This document shows, one piece after another, positions 8,686 through 17,527 of a stretch of DNA of 64,000 nt. A program made the translations under genes and the position numbers. The stretch lies in the NCBI RefSeq assembly GCF_018413645.1, contig NZ_JAHCDA010000001.1, forward strand, positions 1,612,001 through 1,676,000. The letters run 5' to 3'. The notes below the pieces were generated by a model. That model was given only the letters and a program-made list of their open reading frames with translations, searched no databases and had not been told where the DNA came from. Origin of the DNA: Roseococcus pinisoli. Its GTDB lineage: Bacteria > Pseudomonadota > Alphaproteobacteria > Acetobacterales > Acetobacteraceae. Every line of letters begins with the position of its first letter. Position 1 is the stretch's first letter.

Positions 8686-9852
8686 ATGAGTGACATCGCC
8701 CAACGCGCCCTCTGTCTCGACGATTTCGAGGAGCTGTCCCGCCGCCGCCTGCCGCGGCCGATCTTCGGCTACATCGCCGGCGCCACCGAGCGCAACGCGG
8801 CCCTGGAGGATAGCGCCAAGGCCTATTCCGAGTTCCACTTCCTGCCGCGCGTGCTGCGGGACGTCTCGCCGCGCAGTTACAAGCGGACCATCTTCGGTCG
8901 CGAATGGGCCGCGCCCTTCGGCATCGCGCCCATGGGCATGGCGGCGCTCGTCGCCTACCGGGGCGACATCGCCCTCGCCAAGGCCGCCAAGGCCGCGAAT
9001 ATTCCTTATATCCTTTCCGGCTCCTCACTGATCCGGATGGAGGAGGTCATCGCGGCCAATCCCGACGCCTGGTTCCAGGCCTATCTCCCGGGCAATTCCA
9101 CGCGGGTCGAGGCGCTGGTGGACCGCGTGGCCGCGGCGGGCTTCGAGACCCTGCTGCTGACGGTGGACACGGCCGTGCTGCCGAGCCGCGAGAACAACGT
9201 GCGCAACGGCTTCTCCACGCCGCTCAAGCCCTCGCTGCGCCTGGCCTGGGACGGGATGCTGCATCCGCGCTGGACCTTCGGGTCCTTCATGTACACCTGG
9301 CTCAAGCACGGCATGCCGCATTTCGAGAACAGCTTCGCCGAGCGCGGCGCGCCCATTCTCGCCCGCAACGTGCTGCGCGACTTCACCGCCCGCGACCACC
9401 TGAACTGGGAGCACCTGGCACTCATCCGCCGCCGCTGGAAGGGCCGGCTGATCGTGAAGGGCGTGATGCACCCCGACGATGCCCGCCGCTCGGAGGCCGA
9501 GGGCGCGGACGGCATCGTCGTCTCCAACCATGGCGGCCGCCAGCTCGACGGCACGGCGGGCACGCTGCGCGTCCTGCCGGAGATCGCCGCTGCCTCGGGC
9601 AACATGACGGTGATGCTGGATGGCGGGCTGCGGCGTGGGACGGATGTGCTGAAGGCGCTCTCGCTCGGCGCGGATTTCTGCTTCTTCGGCCGGCCGATGC
9701 TGCACGCCGCCGCCGTGGCGGGCGAGGAGGGCATCAGCCACGCCATCAGCCTGATGAAGGGCGAGCTGGACCGCGACATGGCGCTGCTCGGCGTCAACAC
9801 GCTCGAGGAGCTCGGCCCCCACGTCCTGCTGCGGACGAGCGGCGTCGCCTGA
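8686..9852 (+). CDS. FMN-dependent alpha-hydroxy-acid oxidase/dehydrogenase
   Basis: The 388-residue protein belongs to the LldD/glycolate-oxidase/mandelate-dehydrogenase family. Conserved parts include the N-terminal DDFEELSRRRLPRPIFGYI, APMGMAALVAYRGD, the FMN region LTVDTAVLPSRENNVRNGF, the active-site SNHGGRQLDG with catalytic His282, and LDGGLRRGTDVLKAL. It oxidises an L-2-hydroxy acid to the 2-oxo acid. Its position after the receptor and PuuE-like genes suggests a role in the same pathway, but a 92-bp gap with its own inverted repeat may make it a separate unit. Confidence 0.92.
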   Translation: MSDIAQRALCLDDFEELSRRRLPRPIFGYIAGATERNAALEDSAKAYSEFHFLPRVLRDVSPRSYKRTIFGREWAAPFGIAPMGMAALVAYRGDIALAKAAKAANIPYILSGSSLIRMEEVIAANPDAWFQAYLPGNSTRVEALVDRVAAAGFETLLLTVDTAVLPSRENNVRNGFSTPLKPSLRLAWDGMLHPRWTFGSFMYTWLKHGMPHFENSFAERGAPILARNVLRDFTARDHLNWEHLALIRRRWKGRLIVKGVMHPDDARRSEAEGADGIVVSNHGGRQLDGTAGTLRVLPEIAAASGNMTVMLDGGLRRGTDVLKALSLGADFCFFGRPMLHAAAVAGEEGISHAISLMKGELDRDMALLGVNTLEELGPHVLLRTSGVA

Positions 9853-9895
9853 TCCGGGAAGGGGGGCCTGTCCCAGGACAGGCCCCGGATACGCC

Positions 9896-10945
9896 TCAGC
9901 CGGCGAGCAGGAAGCTGGCTCCGCTGGCAGCGCAGACGGTGCGCACTTCCTCCACCAGCGTCGACACCACCGGGATGCCCTCCTGCCGGCGGCGGGTCAC
10001 CGATTCATGCTCGGGATCGCCGGGGATCAGGACGGGTGCGGCCGGATCCACCGGGGCATTGCCGCGCATGCGGCCGAGGAGCTCTGCCATGTCCGCCTCG
10101 AAATCGGCGCGATCCCGGAAGGCGGAGGGATCCAGCACCAGGAAGAAATGCCCGGTGGCGAGGTCGCTGATGCGGGCGCCGGTCAGCGTGGCGCAGAGGA
10201 TCTCGACCATCAGGGCCAGGCCGTAGCCCTTATGGGCGCCGAGCTCCCGCGTGCCGCCGAGCGGGGCGAGGCGGCGTGACTCGAAGGCCTTGTGGCTGTC
10301 CGTCTCGGCCCCGCCCTCGCCGTTGATGGCCCAGCCCGCGGGCAGCGGCTTGTCGGCGCGGCGGGCGATATTGACCTTGCCGTAGGCAACGGTGGTGGTC
10401 GCCATGTCGAGCAGCACCGGGCGCTCGGGATCGGTGGTCGGTGCTGCGAAAGCGATGGGGTTGGTGCCGAGGGCGCGTTCGGTGCCGCGGACCGGGACCA
10501 GGAAGGGATTGACCACATTGGTCAGCGAGATGGCGACCAGGCCTTCCTCGGCCGCCATGCGGGCGTACCAGCCGGCGGCGCCGTAGTGGTTCGAGCCGGT
10601 GACGCCGGCCACGCCGATGCCGTGCTGCTTCGCCTTGTCCATGGCGGCGCGCATGGCCTGGTGGGAGGCGACGTGGCCGATCCCCTTATTGGCGTCGATG
10701 AGCACGGCCGGGCCATGGTCGCGGACCACGGCGGGCACCGCCTTCGGCTCCAGCCGGCCCTCGGCGAAGAGCTTCTGGTAGGTCGGCAGCATGCCGATGC
10801 CGTGGGAGTCTACGCCGGAGAGGTCGGTCTCGACCATGACGGTGGCCGCGGTCGCGGCGTGCTCGGGGGACATGCCCCAGCTGGCGAAGACCTCCGTGAT
10901 CTGGCGATGCAGGAGGTCTGAGGGAACGGTGATCATATCGGGCAT
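9896..10945 (-). CDS. Ldh2-family malate/lactate/ureidoglycolate dehydrogenase
   Basis: An NAD(P)-dependent oxidoreductase of the Ldh_2 family (malate, sulfolactate, ureidoglycolate dehydrogenases), 349 residues. Family marks are DLSGVDSHGIGMLPTY, GVTGSNHYGAAGWYA with the active-site His, LGTNPIAFAAPT, and GAHKGYGLALMVEIL. It is convergent with the hydroxy-acid oxidase and lies upstream-to-downstream behind a Bug receptor on the same strand. AllD-type ureidoglycolate dehydrogenases belong here, which would fit PuuE-like neighbours, but the substrate is not determined. Confidence 0.92.
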   Translation of the reverse strand: MPDMITVPSDLLHRQITEVFASWGMSPEHAATAATVMVETDLSGVDSHGIGMLPTYQKLFAEGRLEPKAVPAVVRDHGPAVLIDANKGIGHVASHQAMRAAMDKAKQHGIGVAGVTGSNHYGAAGWYARMAAEEGLVAISLTNVVNPFLVPVRGTERALGTNPIAFAAPTTDPERPVLLDMATTTVAYGKVNIARRADKPLPAGWAINGEGGAETDSHKAFESRRLAPLGGTRELGAHKGYGLALMVEILCATLTGARISDLATGHFFLVLDPSAFRDRADFEADMAELLGRMRGNAPVDPAAPVLIPGDPEHESVTRRRQEGIPVVSTLVEEVRTVCAASGASFLLAG

Positions 10946-10996
10946 GCGCGCAGTTTCATCGCGAAGGCCGCGTGACGTCCATTCCCCCCACCGAGC

Positions 10997-11953
10997 CTAT
11001 TCCCGCCAGGGATGCTGGTCCCAGAGCGACTGGTAGTTCCGCTGCAGGCCGCGCAGCTCGGCCAGGTATTCCGCCGGGCCGAGGAAGCGCAGCGGCAGGT
11101 TCTGCTGCGTCGCGCTGGCCTTGAAGTCCGGATCGTCCACGGTGCGGCGGATGGAGAGCGAGAGGCGCGCCAGGATCTCGGGCGGCAGGCCGGCGGGCGC
11201 CGCCATGCCGCGCATCGAGCCCTCCACCACGTCGAAGCCCAGCTCCTTGAGCGTGGGCACGTCGCCCAGCGGCTCCCAGCGCGTGGCGCCCATCTGCGCG
11301 AGCGGCCGCAGCACGCCCTGACGGACCTCGTTGACGCCTTCCGCCACGTTCATCACCGCCAGCGGGATCGCGCGCGAGATGAGGTTCTGCTTCACCTGGG
11401 CGCTGCCGCCGAAGGGCACGTGCAGGAAGCTCGTGCCCGAGGCACGCTCCAGCGCCATCATGGCGAGGTGGTCGTCCGAGCCGACGCCGGTGGTGCCGTA
11501 GCCGATGGCGCCCGGCCGGGCACGGGCTGCGGCCAGGAGCGCCGCGAAGTCGCGGATCTCGGAATCGGCGCGGACCCAGAGCCCGCCCGGATCGTCCACG
11601 ATATTGCCGATCAGCGAGAAGTCCTCGAGCCGGAAGCGCGTGCGGCGCTCCATCGGCAGGGTCACGATATGCGGGGTGTTGATGAAGCCGATGGTCAGGC
11701 CATCGGGCCGGGCGCGGGCCAGCTCGGTGAAGCCGATCTCGCCGCCGGCGCCGGGCCGGTTCAGCACCACCACGGGCTGGCCGAGGTCCTTCTCCATGAA
11801 GCGCGCGATGGTGCGGGCCGCCGCATCCGTGCCGCCGCCGGCCGCGAAGGCCACGATCATGGTGAGCGACTTGTCCGGGCGCCATTCCCCCTGGGCGAGG
11901 GCGGGCGTGGCCAGCAGGCCGGGCGCGGCGAGCAGGGAACGGCGGGCGATCAT
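10997..11953 (-). CDS. Bug-family periplasmic solute receptor (TctC-like)
   Basis: The 318-residue receptor has a signal peptide (MIARRSLLAAPGLLATPALA) followed by KSLTMIVAFAAGGGTDAAART, VLNRPGAGGEIGF and GYGTTGVGSDDH, all typical of the tripartite tricarboxylate receptor family. The start at 11953 has GGAGG eight bases upstream and puts the signal at the N-terminus; an upstream ATG at 11995 would add 14 unneeded residues. It is on the same strand as, and between, the amidohydrolase and the Ldh2 dehydrogenase genes. Confidence 0.92.
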   Translation of the reverse strand: MIARRSLLAAPGLLATPALAQGEWRPDKSLTMIVAFAAGGGTDAAARTIARFMEKDLGQPVVVLNRPGAGGEIGFTELARARPDGLTIGFINTPHIVTLPMERRTRFRLEDFSLIGNIVDDPGGLWVRADSEIRDFAALLAAARARPGAIGYGTTGVGSDDHLAMMALERASGTSFLHVPFGGSAQVKQNLISRAIPLAVMNVAEGVNEVRQGVLRPLAQMGATRWEPLGDVPTLKELGFDVVEGSMRGMAAPAGLPPEILARLSLSIRRTVDDPDFKASATQQNLPLRFLGPAEYLAELRGLQRNYQSLWDQHPWRE

Positions 11954-12034
11954 GGAAATTCCTCCGAGGAGCGCGGAGGATATTTTCATTTCCATGACGA
12001 TCCAAGCGCCGCCGCGCGGAATTCCGGGCGCCGG

Positions 12035-13462
12035 CTAGGCGGCCAGCGTGTTCTTGTGGATCCGCCCGTCCTTCATGATGACCCGCAGGTTCCGCGCCGG
12101 GTCCGCGATCAGCGAGAGGTTCTCCAGCGGGTTGCCGTCCACGAGCAGCAGGTCGGCCAGCGCGCCTTCCTCGATCACGCCCAGCTTCCCCTGGTAGGGG
12201 TTGCGATCGCCCGACAGCGCCATCAGCTCGCCATTGGTGGCGGTGGCCATGCGTAGGGCCTCGGCGGGTGAGTACCAGCGCGTCAGGCGGGTGAGCATCA
12301 TGCCCTGCTGGGGCGTCAGGGCGGCCGAGAAGAGCAGGTCGGTGCCGAAGGCGGTCTTGATGCCGAGGCGCTTCGCCAGCGCGTAGATACGGTCGGTGCC
12401 CGCATGCACCCGCTCCGCGTCGCGCGCGCCCTGTTCGCTCTGGGGAATCGAGGTGCCGTCGCCAAAGGGCTGGGTGCTGAGCCAGGCGCCCTTCTCGGCC
12501 AGGCGCGCCGCGGTGGCCTCGTCCATGAGGTGGCCGTGCTCGATGCAACGGACGCCCGCGTCGAGGGCACGGGTGACGGAGGCCGGGGTATAGGCGTGGA
12601 CCATCACATAGGTCCCCCAGTCAGCCGCGGCCTCCACCGCCGAGCGGATCTCGGCCTCGGTGAGGGTGAGGGCGTCGAGCGGGCTGCGCGGCGTGGAGAC
12701 GCCGCCGCTGCCGGTCAGCTTGATCTGCGAGGCGCCCTGCAGCAGCTGCTCGCGCACGCGACGGCGCATCTCGTCCGGGCCATCGGCGATGCCGAGGGCG
12801 CCCGTGCGCTCGGTCGCGGTCGTTCCGCCGCCGGCGCTCGGGAAATCGGAGAGGGGGCGGAAATCGCCATGGCCGCCGGAGGCGGTGATCATCGCGCCGG
12901 AGGGGTAGATGCGCGGGCCGGGGACCAGCCCCTCGTCGATGGCCTGCTTCAGCGCGAAGGAGGGGCCGCCGGCGTCGCGCACGGTGGTGAAGCCGCGCAT
13001 CAGCGTGCGCTCGGCCTCGGCCGCGGCGACGAGCTGGATGTAGCCGATATCCGCGGTCAGCAGCGCGGGCAGGGGGATGGCGGCGAAGAGGGAATGCCAA
13101 TGCGCATCGATCAGGCCGGGCATCAGCGTGCGCCCGCCGCAGTCGATGAGCTGTGCGCCCTCGGGCGGAGCGGGGCTGCCGGAGGCAAGCGCGGCGATGC
13201 GCCCGCCTTCGACCCGCAGCCGGAGCCCGTCGCGCAGGCTGGCCGCGTTGCCGTCGAAGAGGCGGAAATTCGTGAAGACGATCGGGCGCGGGGCGGTCTG
13301 CGCCAGGGCAGGGAGGGCAGCGGCCGAGACCGAGGCGGCGACGAAGCCGCGGCGGGACATCTCGCGGCCCAGGCGCCGTGTCAGGCTGCGGATCTCGGGG
13401 CGGTGGCAAAGGCAGCCGATATGGGCCGACGGAGCGGCCTCTTCCGGGGTGCAGTTCAGCAT
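12035..13462 (-). CDS. exported metal-dependent amidohydrolase
   Basis: The 475-residue protein has an unusual N-terminus with GCLC at residues 16-19, followed by a Tat-like signal (SRRGF at 36-40, then a hydrophobic Ala-rich stretch to ALA). The mature part is an imidazolonepropionase-like amidohydrolase: metal-binding His121 and His123 in DAHWHS, KLTGSGGV, MVHAYT, IEHGHLMDE and AFGTDLL. Such enzymes hydrolyse cyclic amides or dipeptides in the periplasm. The start has AGGAGGG 7-8 bases upstream. The last gene-neighbour pattern (receptor and dehydrogenase downstream) suggests a catabolic cluster. Confidence 0.87.
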   Translation of the reverse strand: MLNCTPEEAAPSAHIGCLCHRPEIRSLTRRLGREMSRRGFVAASVSAAALPALAQTAPRPIVFTNFRLFDGNAASLRDGLRLRVEGGRIAALASGSPAPPEGAQLIDCGGRTLMPGLIDAHWHSLFAAIPLPALLTADIGYIQLVAAAEAERTLMRGFTTVRDAGGPSFALKQAIDEGLVPGPRIYPSGAMITASGGHGDFRPLSDFPSAGGGTTATERTGALGIADGPDEMRRRVREQLLQGASQIKLTGSGGVSTPRSPLDALTLTEAEIRSAVEAAADWGTYVMVHAYTPASVTRALDAGVRCIEHGHLMDEATAARLAEKGAWLSTQPFGDGTSIPQSEQGARDAERVHAGTDRIYALAKRLGIKTAFGTDLLFSAALTPQQGMMLTRLTRWYSPAEALRMATATNGELMALSGDRNPYQGKLGVIEEGALADLLLVDGNPLENLSLIADPARNLRVIMKDGRIHKNTLAA

Positions 13463-13596
13463 CGTGTCCCTCCTGCTTTCCACGCGGCGTGGAGCGCATC
13501 CGAAGGTCTTGAACTAGGTACTTCCGGGTCGGAAGGATACGCCTTCCCACATAGATAATGCGTCGGAGCAAAAGCCCGCCGGGCATCCGGCGGACA

Positions 13597-13630
13597 AGAA
13601 AAAGCCGGCCGCGGCAGAGCCGGGCCGGCC
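13597..13630 (-). terminator. intrinsic terminator of the alpha/beta hydrolase gene
   Basis: Read on the minus strand, a GC-rich stem (GGCCGGC paired with GCCGGC, 11-13-nt loop) is followed by TTTTTCTT. It begins 22 bp after the stop of the hydrolase gene, which is the expected place for a Rho-independent terminator. Confidence 0.85.
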
Positions 13631-13652
13631 AAATTCCGCGGACGACTTCTCG

Positions 13653-14321
13653 TCAGTCGGCCGCGAGGGCCATCCGGCTGCGGTTCATGACGGAGAGGAC
13701 GTGATCCTCGGCCATGTCGCTGATGGTCTCGACCTGGCTCGGCGTATAGACGTGGCCGGCCTGCGGGATCGAGCGGAAGTCGATGGCGACACCCTTCTGC
13801 GTGTTCAGCTTGTCCACAAGCTTCTGCACGCTGTTCAGCGGCACCAGCTCATCCTCCTCGCCGTGCAGGATCATGCCAGAGCAAGGACAAGGGGCCAGGA
13901 AGCCGAAGTCATAGTGGCTGGCCGGCGCGCTGATCGAGACGAAGCCGCCCATCTCCGGGCGCCGCATCAGGAGCTGCATGCCGACATAGGAGCCGAAGGA
14001 ATAGCCGGCGACCCACAGCATCGAGGCGCTGGGGTTGATCGCCTGCAGGAAGTCGAGCGCCGCCGCGGCGTCGCTGATCTCGCCGATGCCGCCGTCATAG
14101 CGGCCCTGGCTCTTGCCGACGCCACGGAAGTTGAAGCGCAGCACCGAGAAACCCATCGACTGGAACTTCCCGTAGAGGCTGTGAACCACACGGTTGTTCA
14201 TCGTCCCGCCATGGAGCGGATGCGGATGCAGCAGGAGCGCCACGGGGGCGTTCGGGCGCTTCGCGTGATGGTAACGGCCTTCAAGGCGGCCGTCGGGGCC
14301 GGCAAACATGACTTCAGGCAT
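13653..14321 (-). CDS. COG2945-type alpha/beta hydrolase
   Basis: A cytoplasmic serine hydrolase of 222 residues. LLLHPHPLHGGTMNNRVV and LRFNFRGVGKSQG are signatures of the COG2945 group. The nucleophile is the Ser of GYSFGS, the acid probably Asp in GEEDELVP, and the base His in AGHVYT. The start at 14321 is preceded by AAGGA; an in-frame ATG seven codons upstream lacks such a site. The natural substrate of this group is not known. Confidence 0.88.
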   Translation of the reverse strand: MPEVMFAGPDGRLEGRYHHAKRPNAPVALLLHPHPLHGGTMNNRVVHSLYGKFQSMGFSVLRFNFRGVGKSQGRYDGGIGEISDAAAALDFLQAINPSASMLWVAGYSFGSYVGMQLLMRRPEMGGFVSISAPASHYDFGFLAPCPCSGMILHGEEDELVPLNSVQKLVDKLNTQKGVAIDFRSIPQAGHVYTPSQVETISDMAEDHVLSVMNRSRMALAAD

Positions 14322-14342
14322 CGTGTCCTTTGTCCGTTTCAT

Positions 14343-14875
14343 CGGTTGGGCCGCAGGGGATCAGCCGTTCGTCTCGGCCCATCTACTGCGTCCGGATTGC
14401 CAGTCGCTTCTCATCCCGCCGCGAAACCTTCCCGCAGGGGAAGGATTCGCGGCGGGACGGTCCGCGTGAACTCGAATTCTCAAGCGAGGCTTCGTCCGGG
14501 CACGCCATTGACGTGCTGCCTGACTGTCTACAGACTTCCATTCCGTAGAAATCACCCAAGGGGCCCACGGAGAGCTGCCGACACCGCGCCGTAAAGACAT
14601 AAACGTCGCGGAAAACAATCGCTTCGAGAGCCTCGCTCGGTAGCCAAGCGCGGCAAAGCCATCATACGCAGCCCTGTCGTGTTTTCATAATGGATTCATC
14701 TGGAGGCCCGCATGGCTGGGTCCCCGTAATTGCATGACCGTCCAGGCAAATCCGAAACCTTTGCCGATGCGCCCTTACGCGAAGGGGCGGTCAGGCCGGA
14801 AAATCGTCCCGAAAAATCACGCGATGAACTATTCCGCGCCTCGCGAGAATTGACCCGGGGCCACCGCGCCGCGAC
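14343..14875. other. 533-bp non-coding stretch
   Basis: No convincing gene is visible on either strand: the short ORFs here lack family motifs and good ribosome sites. The left part holds a long hairpin (14415-14456). The rest is less GC-rich than the flanks and should contain the promoters of the divergent hydrolase and cysteine desulfurase genes. An sRNA cannot be excluded. Confidence 0.5.
14415..14456. repeat. 19-bp inverted repeat with GCAG loop
   Basis: CCCGCCGCGAAACCTTCCC and its near-perfect complement (one A-A mismatch) enclose GCAG. There is no T-run on either side, so it is not a classical intrinsic terminator. It may be a REP-like palindrome or part of a structured RNA. Confidence 0.6.
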
Positions 14876-15985
14876 ATGCGGGGCATGACGGCGCTCGACC
14901 TTGATGCCAATGCCACGGAAGCCCTTCGTCCCGCCGCGCGCGAGGCGCTGCTGGCCGCGCTTGATGTGGGGGGCAACCCCTCCTCCGTCCATGGCGGCGG
15001 CCGCGCGGCACGCCGGATTGTGGAGCAGGCTCGCGCCGCCCTGGCCGCGCGCTTCGGCGTGGCGCCCGGCGACATCGTCCTGACCTCAGGCGGGACGGAG
15101 GCCAATGCCCTGGCCCTGCATGGCCTGGCCGCCGGAAGGCGGGTGCTGGTCGGCGCCACGGAGCATCCGGCGGTACGCAGCGCGGCACCCGGCGCGACGC
15201 TGCTGCCAGTCGAGCGCGACGGGACGGTGGCGTTGGGCTCCCTGGAAGCCCTGCTGACCGAGGGGCCCTCGGCGCTGGTCTGCCTGATGGCCGCCAATAA
15301 CGAGACCGGCGTGCTGCACCCCCTTGGCGAGGTGGCGGAGCTCTGCCGCCGGCATGGGGCGCTGCTGCATGTGGATGCGGTGCAATCCGCCGGGCGGATA
15401 GGCCTGGAAGCCCTGGGCGCCGCCAGCATCGCCCTTTCCGCGCATAAGCTCGGCGGCGTGCCGGGGGCGGGCGCGCTGATCCTGGCGCCGCGCCTGCACC
15501 TGCCGGCCCTCATCGCCGGCGGCGGGCAGGAGCGTGGGCGGCGAGGCGGGACCGAGCCGCTGCCGGCCATCGCCGCCTTCGGCGCGGCGGTGGCGGAGAC
15601 CTACGATATCCGCCGCATCGCCGCCCTGCGCGATGCCATCGAGGCGGGGCTGCGCCGCATCGCGCCCGAGGTGGTGATCGCGGGCGCCACCGCGCCGCGG
15701 CTGCCCAATACCAGCCTGGCCGTGCTGCCCGGCATCCCCGCCGAGACGCAGGTGATCGCGCTGGATCTCGCCGGCATCCGCGTTTCCGCCGGCTCCGCCT
15801 GCTCCTCCGGCAAGGTCGCGGCGTCCCCGGTGCTGGAGGCGATGGGCTTCGGGGTGGATGCGGGATGCGGCCTGCGCATCTCCTTGCCATGGAATGCACC
15901 GGAGGAGGCACCGGCGCGTTTCCTCCATGCCTATGCGGAGATGTACGCACGCCTCTCGTCACGCCGGGCAAGCCGCGCCACATAA
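14876..15985 (+). CDS. cysteine desulfurase (NifS/IscS-like), copy 1
   Basis: A PLP enzyme that takes sulfur from L-cysteine as a Cys persulfide. The 369-residue protein has LTSGGTEANALAL, the PLP lysine Lys191 in SAHKLGG and the catalytic Cys309 in SAGSACSSGK. It starts MRGMTALDLDANATEALRP; the ATG at 14885 (M4) is an alternative. It is clearly paralogous to the next gene but diverged and shorter. The stop is only five bases before the second desulfurase. No IscU or SufE scaffold gene is adjacent. Confidence 0.92.
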   Translation: MRGMTALDLDANATEALRPAAREALLAALDVGGNPSSVHGGGRAARRIVEQARAALAARFGVAPGDIVLTSGGTEANALALHGLAAGRRVLVGATEHPAVRSAAPGATLLPVERDGTVALGSLEALLTEGPSALVCLMAANNETGVLHPLGEVAELCRRHGALLHVDAVQSAGRIGLEALGAASIALSAHKLGGVPGAGALILAPRLHLPALIAGGGQERGRRGGTEPLPAIAAFGAAVAETYDIRRIAALRDAIEAGLRRIAPEVVIAGATAPRLPNTSLAVLPGIPAETQVIALDLAGIRVSAGSACSSGKVAASPVLEAMGFGVDAGCGLRISLPWNAPEEAPARFLHAYAEMYARLSSRRASRAT

Positions 15986-15990
15986 TCCGC

Positions 15991-17196
15991 ATGCGCCCGA
16001 ACCGCCTCATCTATCTCGACCACCACGCGACGACCCCGATGGATCCGCGCGTCCTCGCCGCCATGCGGCCCTGGTGGGAGGAGAATTTCGCCAATCCCCA
16101 TTCCGTCGAGCACGCGCTCGGCCGCGCGGCCGAGGAAGCGGTGGAAACCGCCCGCGAGCAGGTCGCCGAGCTGATCGGCGCCGAGCCGCGCGAGGTGATC
16201 TTCACCTCCGGCGCCACGGAGGCCAACAACATCGCCATCAAGGGCGCGGCCCGCTTTGCTGGCATCTCCGCCGGCAGCGAAACGCGAGGCGGCCAAGACT
16301 CCCCAAGGCGCGTCATCACCTTGGCGACCGAGCACAAATGCGTGCTGGAATCCGTCCGCGACCTGGGTGCCGAGGGCTTCGAGCCGGTCATCCTGCCCGT
16401 GCGCCCGGACGGCCTGCTCGATCTCGAGGTGCTGCGCGCGGCGCTGCAGACGCCGACCCTCCTCGTCTCCGTCATGGCCGTGAACAACGAGACGGGCATC
16501 ATCCAGGACCTCGCCGCCATCGGCGCCCTGGTGAAGGAGGCCGGCGCCCTCTTCCACACCGACGCCGCCCAGGCTTCCGGCCGCATCCCGCTGGACGTGA
16601 ACGAGATCCATGCGGACCTCATGTCCGTCACGGCCCATAAGATCTACGGGCCCAAGGGCGTCGGCGCCCTTTACGTCCGCCGCCGGCCGCGCGTGCGCCT
16701 GGCGCCGCTCTTTTCCGGGGGCGGGCAGGAGCGCGGGCTGCGCAGCGGCACCCTGCCGGCCCCGCTCATCGTGGGCTTCGGCGAGGCCGCCCGGATCGCC
16801 CTGGCCGAGGGCACGCTGGATGCCGGGCGCATCGCCGGCCAGCGGCAGATCCTGCTGGACGGGCTGAAGGCGGCCATTCCGGGCCTGCGCGTGAACGGCT
16901 CGATGGAGGCACGCGTCGCCGGCAACCTCAACCTGACCTTCCCGGGCAGCGTGGATGCCCAGTCGCTGCTCGCCGCCCTGCCGGACCTCTGCCTTTCCAC
17001 CGGATCGGCCTGTTCCTCGGCCGAGATCGCGCCCTCCTACGTGCTCGGCGCCATGGGGATTCCAGAGGCCGAGGCCCGTGCCACCTTGCGCGTGGGGCTG
17101 GGGCGCTTTACCTCGCCCGCGGAGGCGGAGCAGGCGGCGACCTTGATCGGGAGCGCCTGGCGTGGCCTCGTGGCCCAGCAGAATGCCGCGGAGTAG
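15991..17196 (+). CDS. cysteine desulfurase (IscS-like), copy 2
   Basis: The second desulfurase has 401 residues, the normal IscS length. It starts MRPNRLIYLDHHATTPMDP and carries FTSGATEANNIAIKG, ATEHKCVLES, the PLP lysine Lys217 in TAHKIYGPKG and Cys341 in STGSACSSAE. It lies between its paralogue and a 2Fe-2S ferredoxin, an arrangement like the isc cluster but lacking iscU, iscA and hsc genes. It probably supplies persulfide sulfur to MnmA downstream as well as to Fe-S assembly. Confidence 0.94.
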   Translation: MRPNRLIYLDHHATTPMDPRVLAAMRPWWEENFANPHSVEHALGRAAEEAVETAREQVAELIGAEPREVIFTSGATEANNIAIKGAARFAGISAGSETRGGQDSPRRVITLATEHKCVLESVRDLGAEGFEPVILPVRPDGLLDLEVLRAALQTPTLLVSVMAVNNETGIIQDLAAIGALVKEAGALFHTDAAQASGRIPLDVNEIHADLMSVTAHKIYGPKGVGALYVRRRPRVRLAPLFSGGGQERGLRSGTLPAPLIVGFGEAARIALAEGTLDAGRIAGQRQILLDGLKAAIPGLRVNGSMEARVAGNLNLTFPGSVDAQSLLAALPDLCLSTGSACSSAEIAPSYVLGAMGIPEAEARATLRVGLGRFTSPAEAEQAATLIGSAWRGLVAQQNAAE

Positions 17197-17205
17197 AGCG
17201 ATACC

Positions 17206-17523
17206 ATGCCCAAGATGACCTTTATCGAGCGTGACGGGACCCGTCGCGAAGTGGAGGCGCCGCTTGGCCTGTCCGTGCTCGAGATCGCGCATCGCAATGG
17301 CGTCGATGTCGAGGGCGCCTGCGAGGGTAGCCTGGCCTGCGCCACCTGCCACGTGATCGTGGACGGCGCCTGGTTCCCCAAGCTCTCCGAGCCGACCGAG
17401 GACGAGGAGGACATGCTCGACCTCGCCTTCGACCTGCAGGAGACGAGCCGTCTCGGCTGCCAGATCATCATCACCGACGAGCTCGACGGCCTCGTCGTCA
17501 AGCTGCCCTCGGCGGCGCGCTGA
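17206..17523 (+). CDS. fdx: 2Fe-2S ferredoxin (Isc-type)
   Basis: An adrenodoxin-type electron carrier of 105 residues. The cluster ligands are Cys39, Cys45, Cys48 and Cys85 ([10 protein letters not shown] then LGCQ), with the acidic [12 protein letters not shown] surface helix typical of Isc ferredoxins that deliver electrons to the desulfurase/scaffold. It follows the second desulfurase by nine bases, so co-transcription is very likely. Confidence 0.94.
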   Translation: MPKMTFIERDGTRREVEAPLGLSVLEIAHRNGVDVEGACEGSLACATCHVIVDGAWFPKLSEPTEDEEDMLDLAFDLQETSRLGCQIIITDELDGLVVKLPSAAR

Positions 17524-17527
17524 CCTC

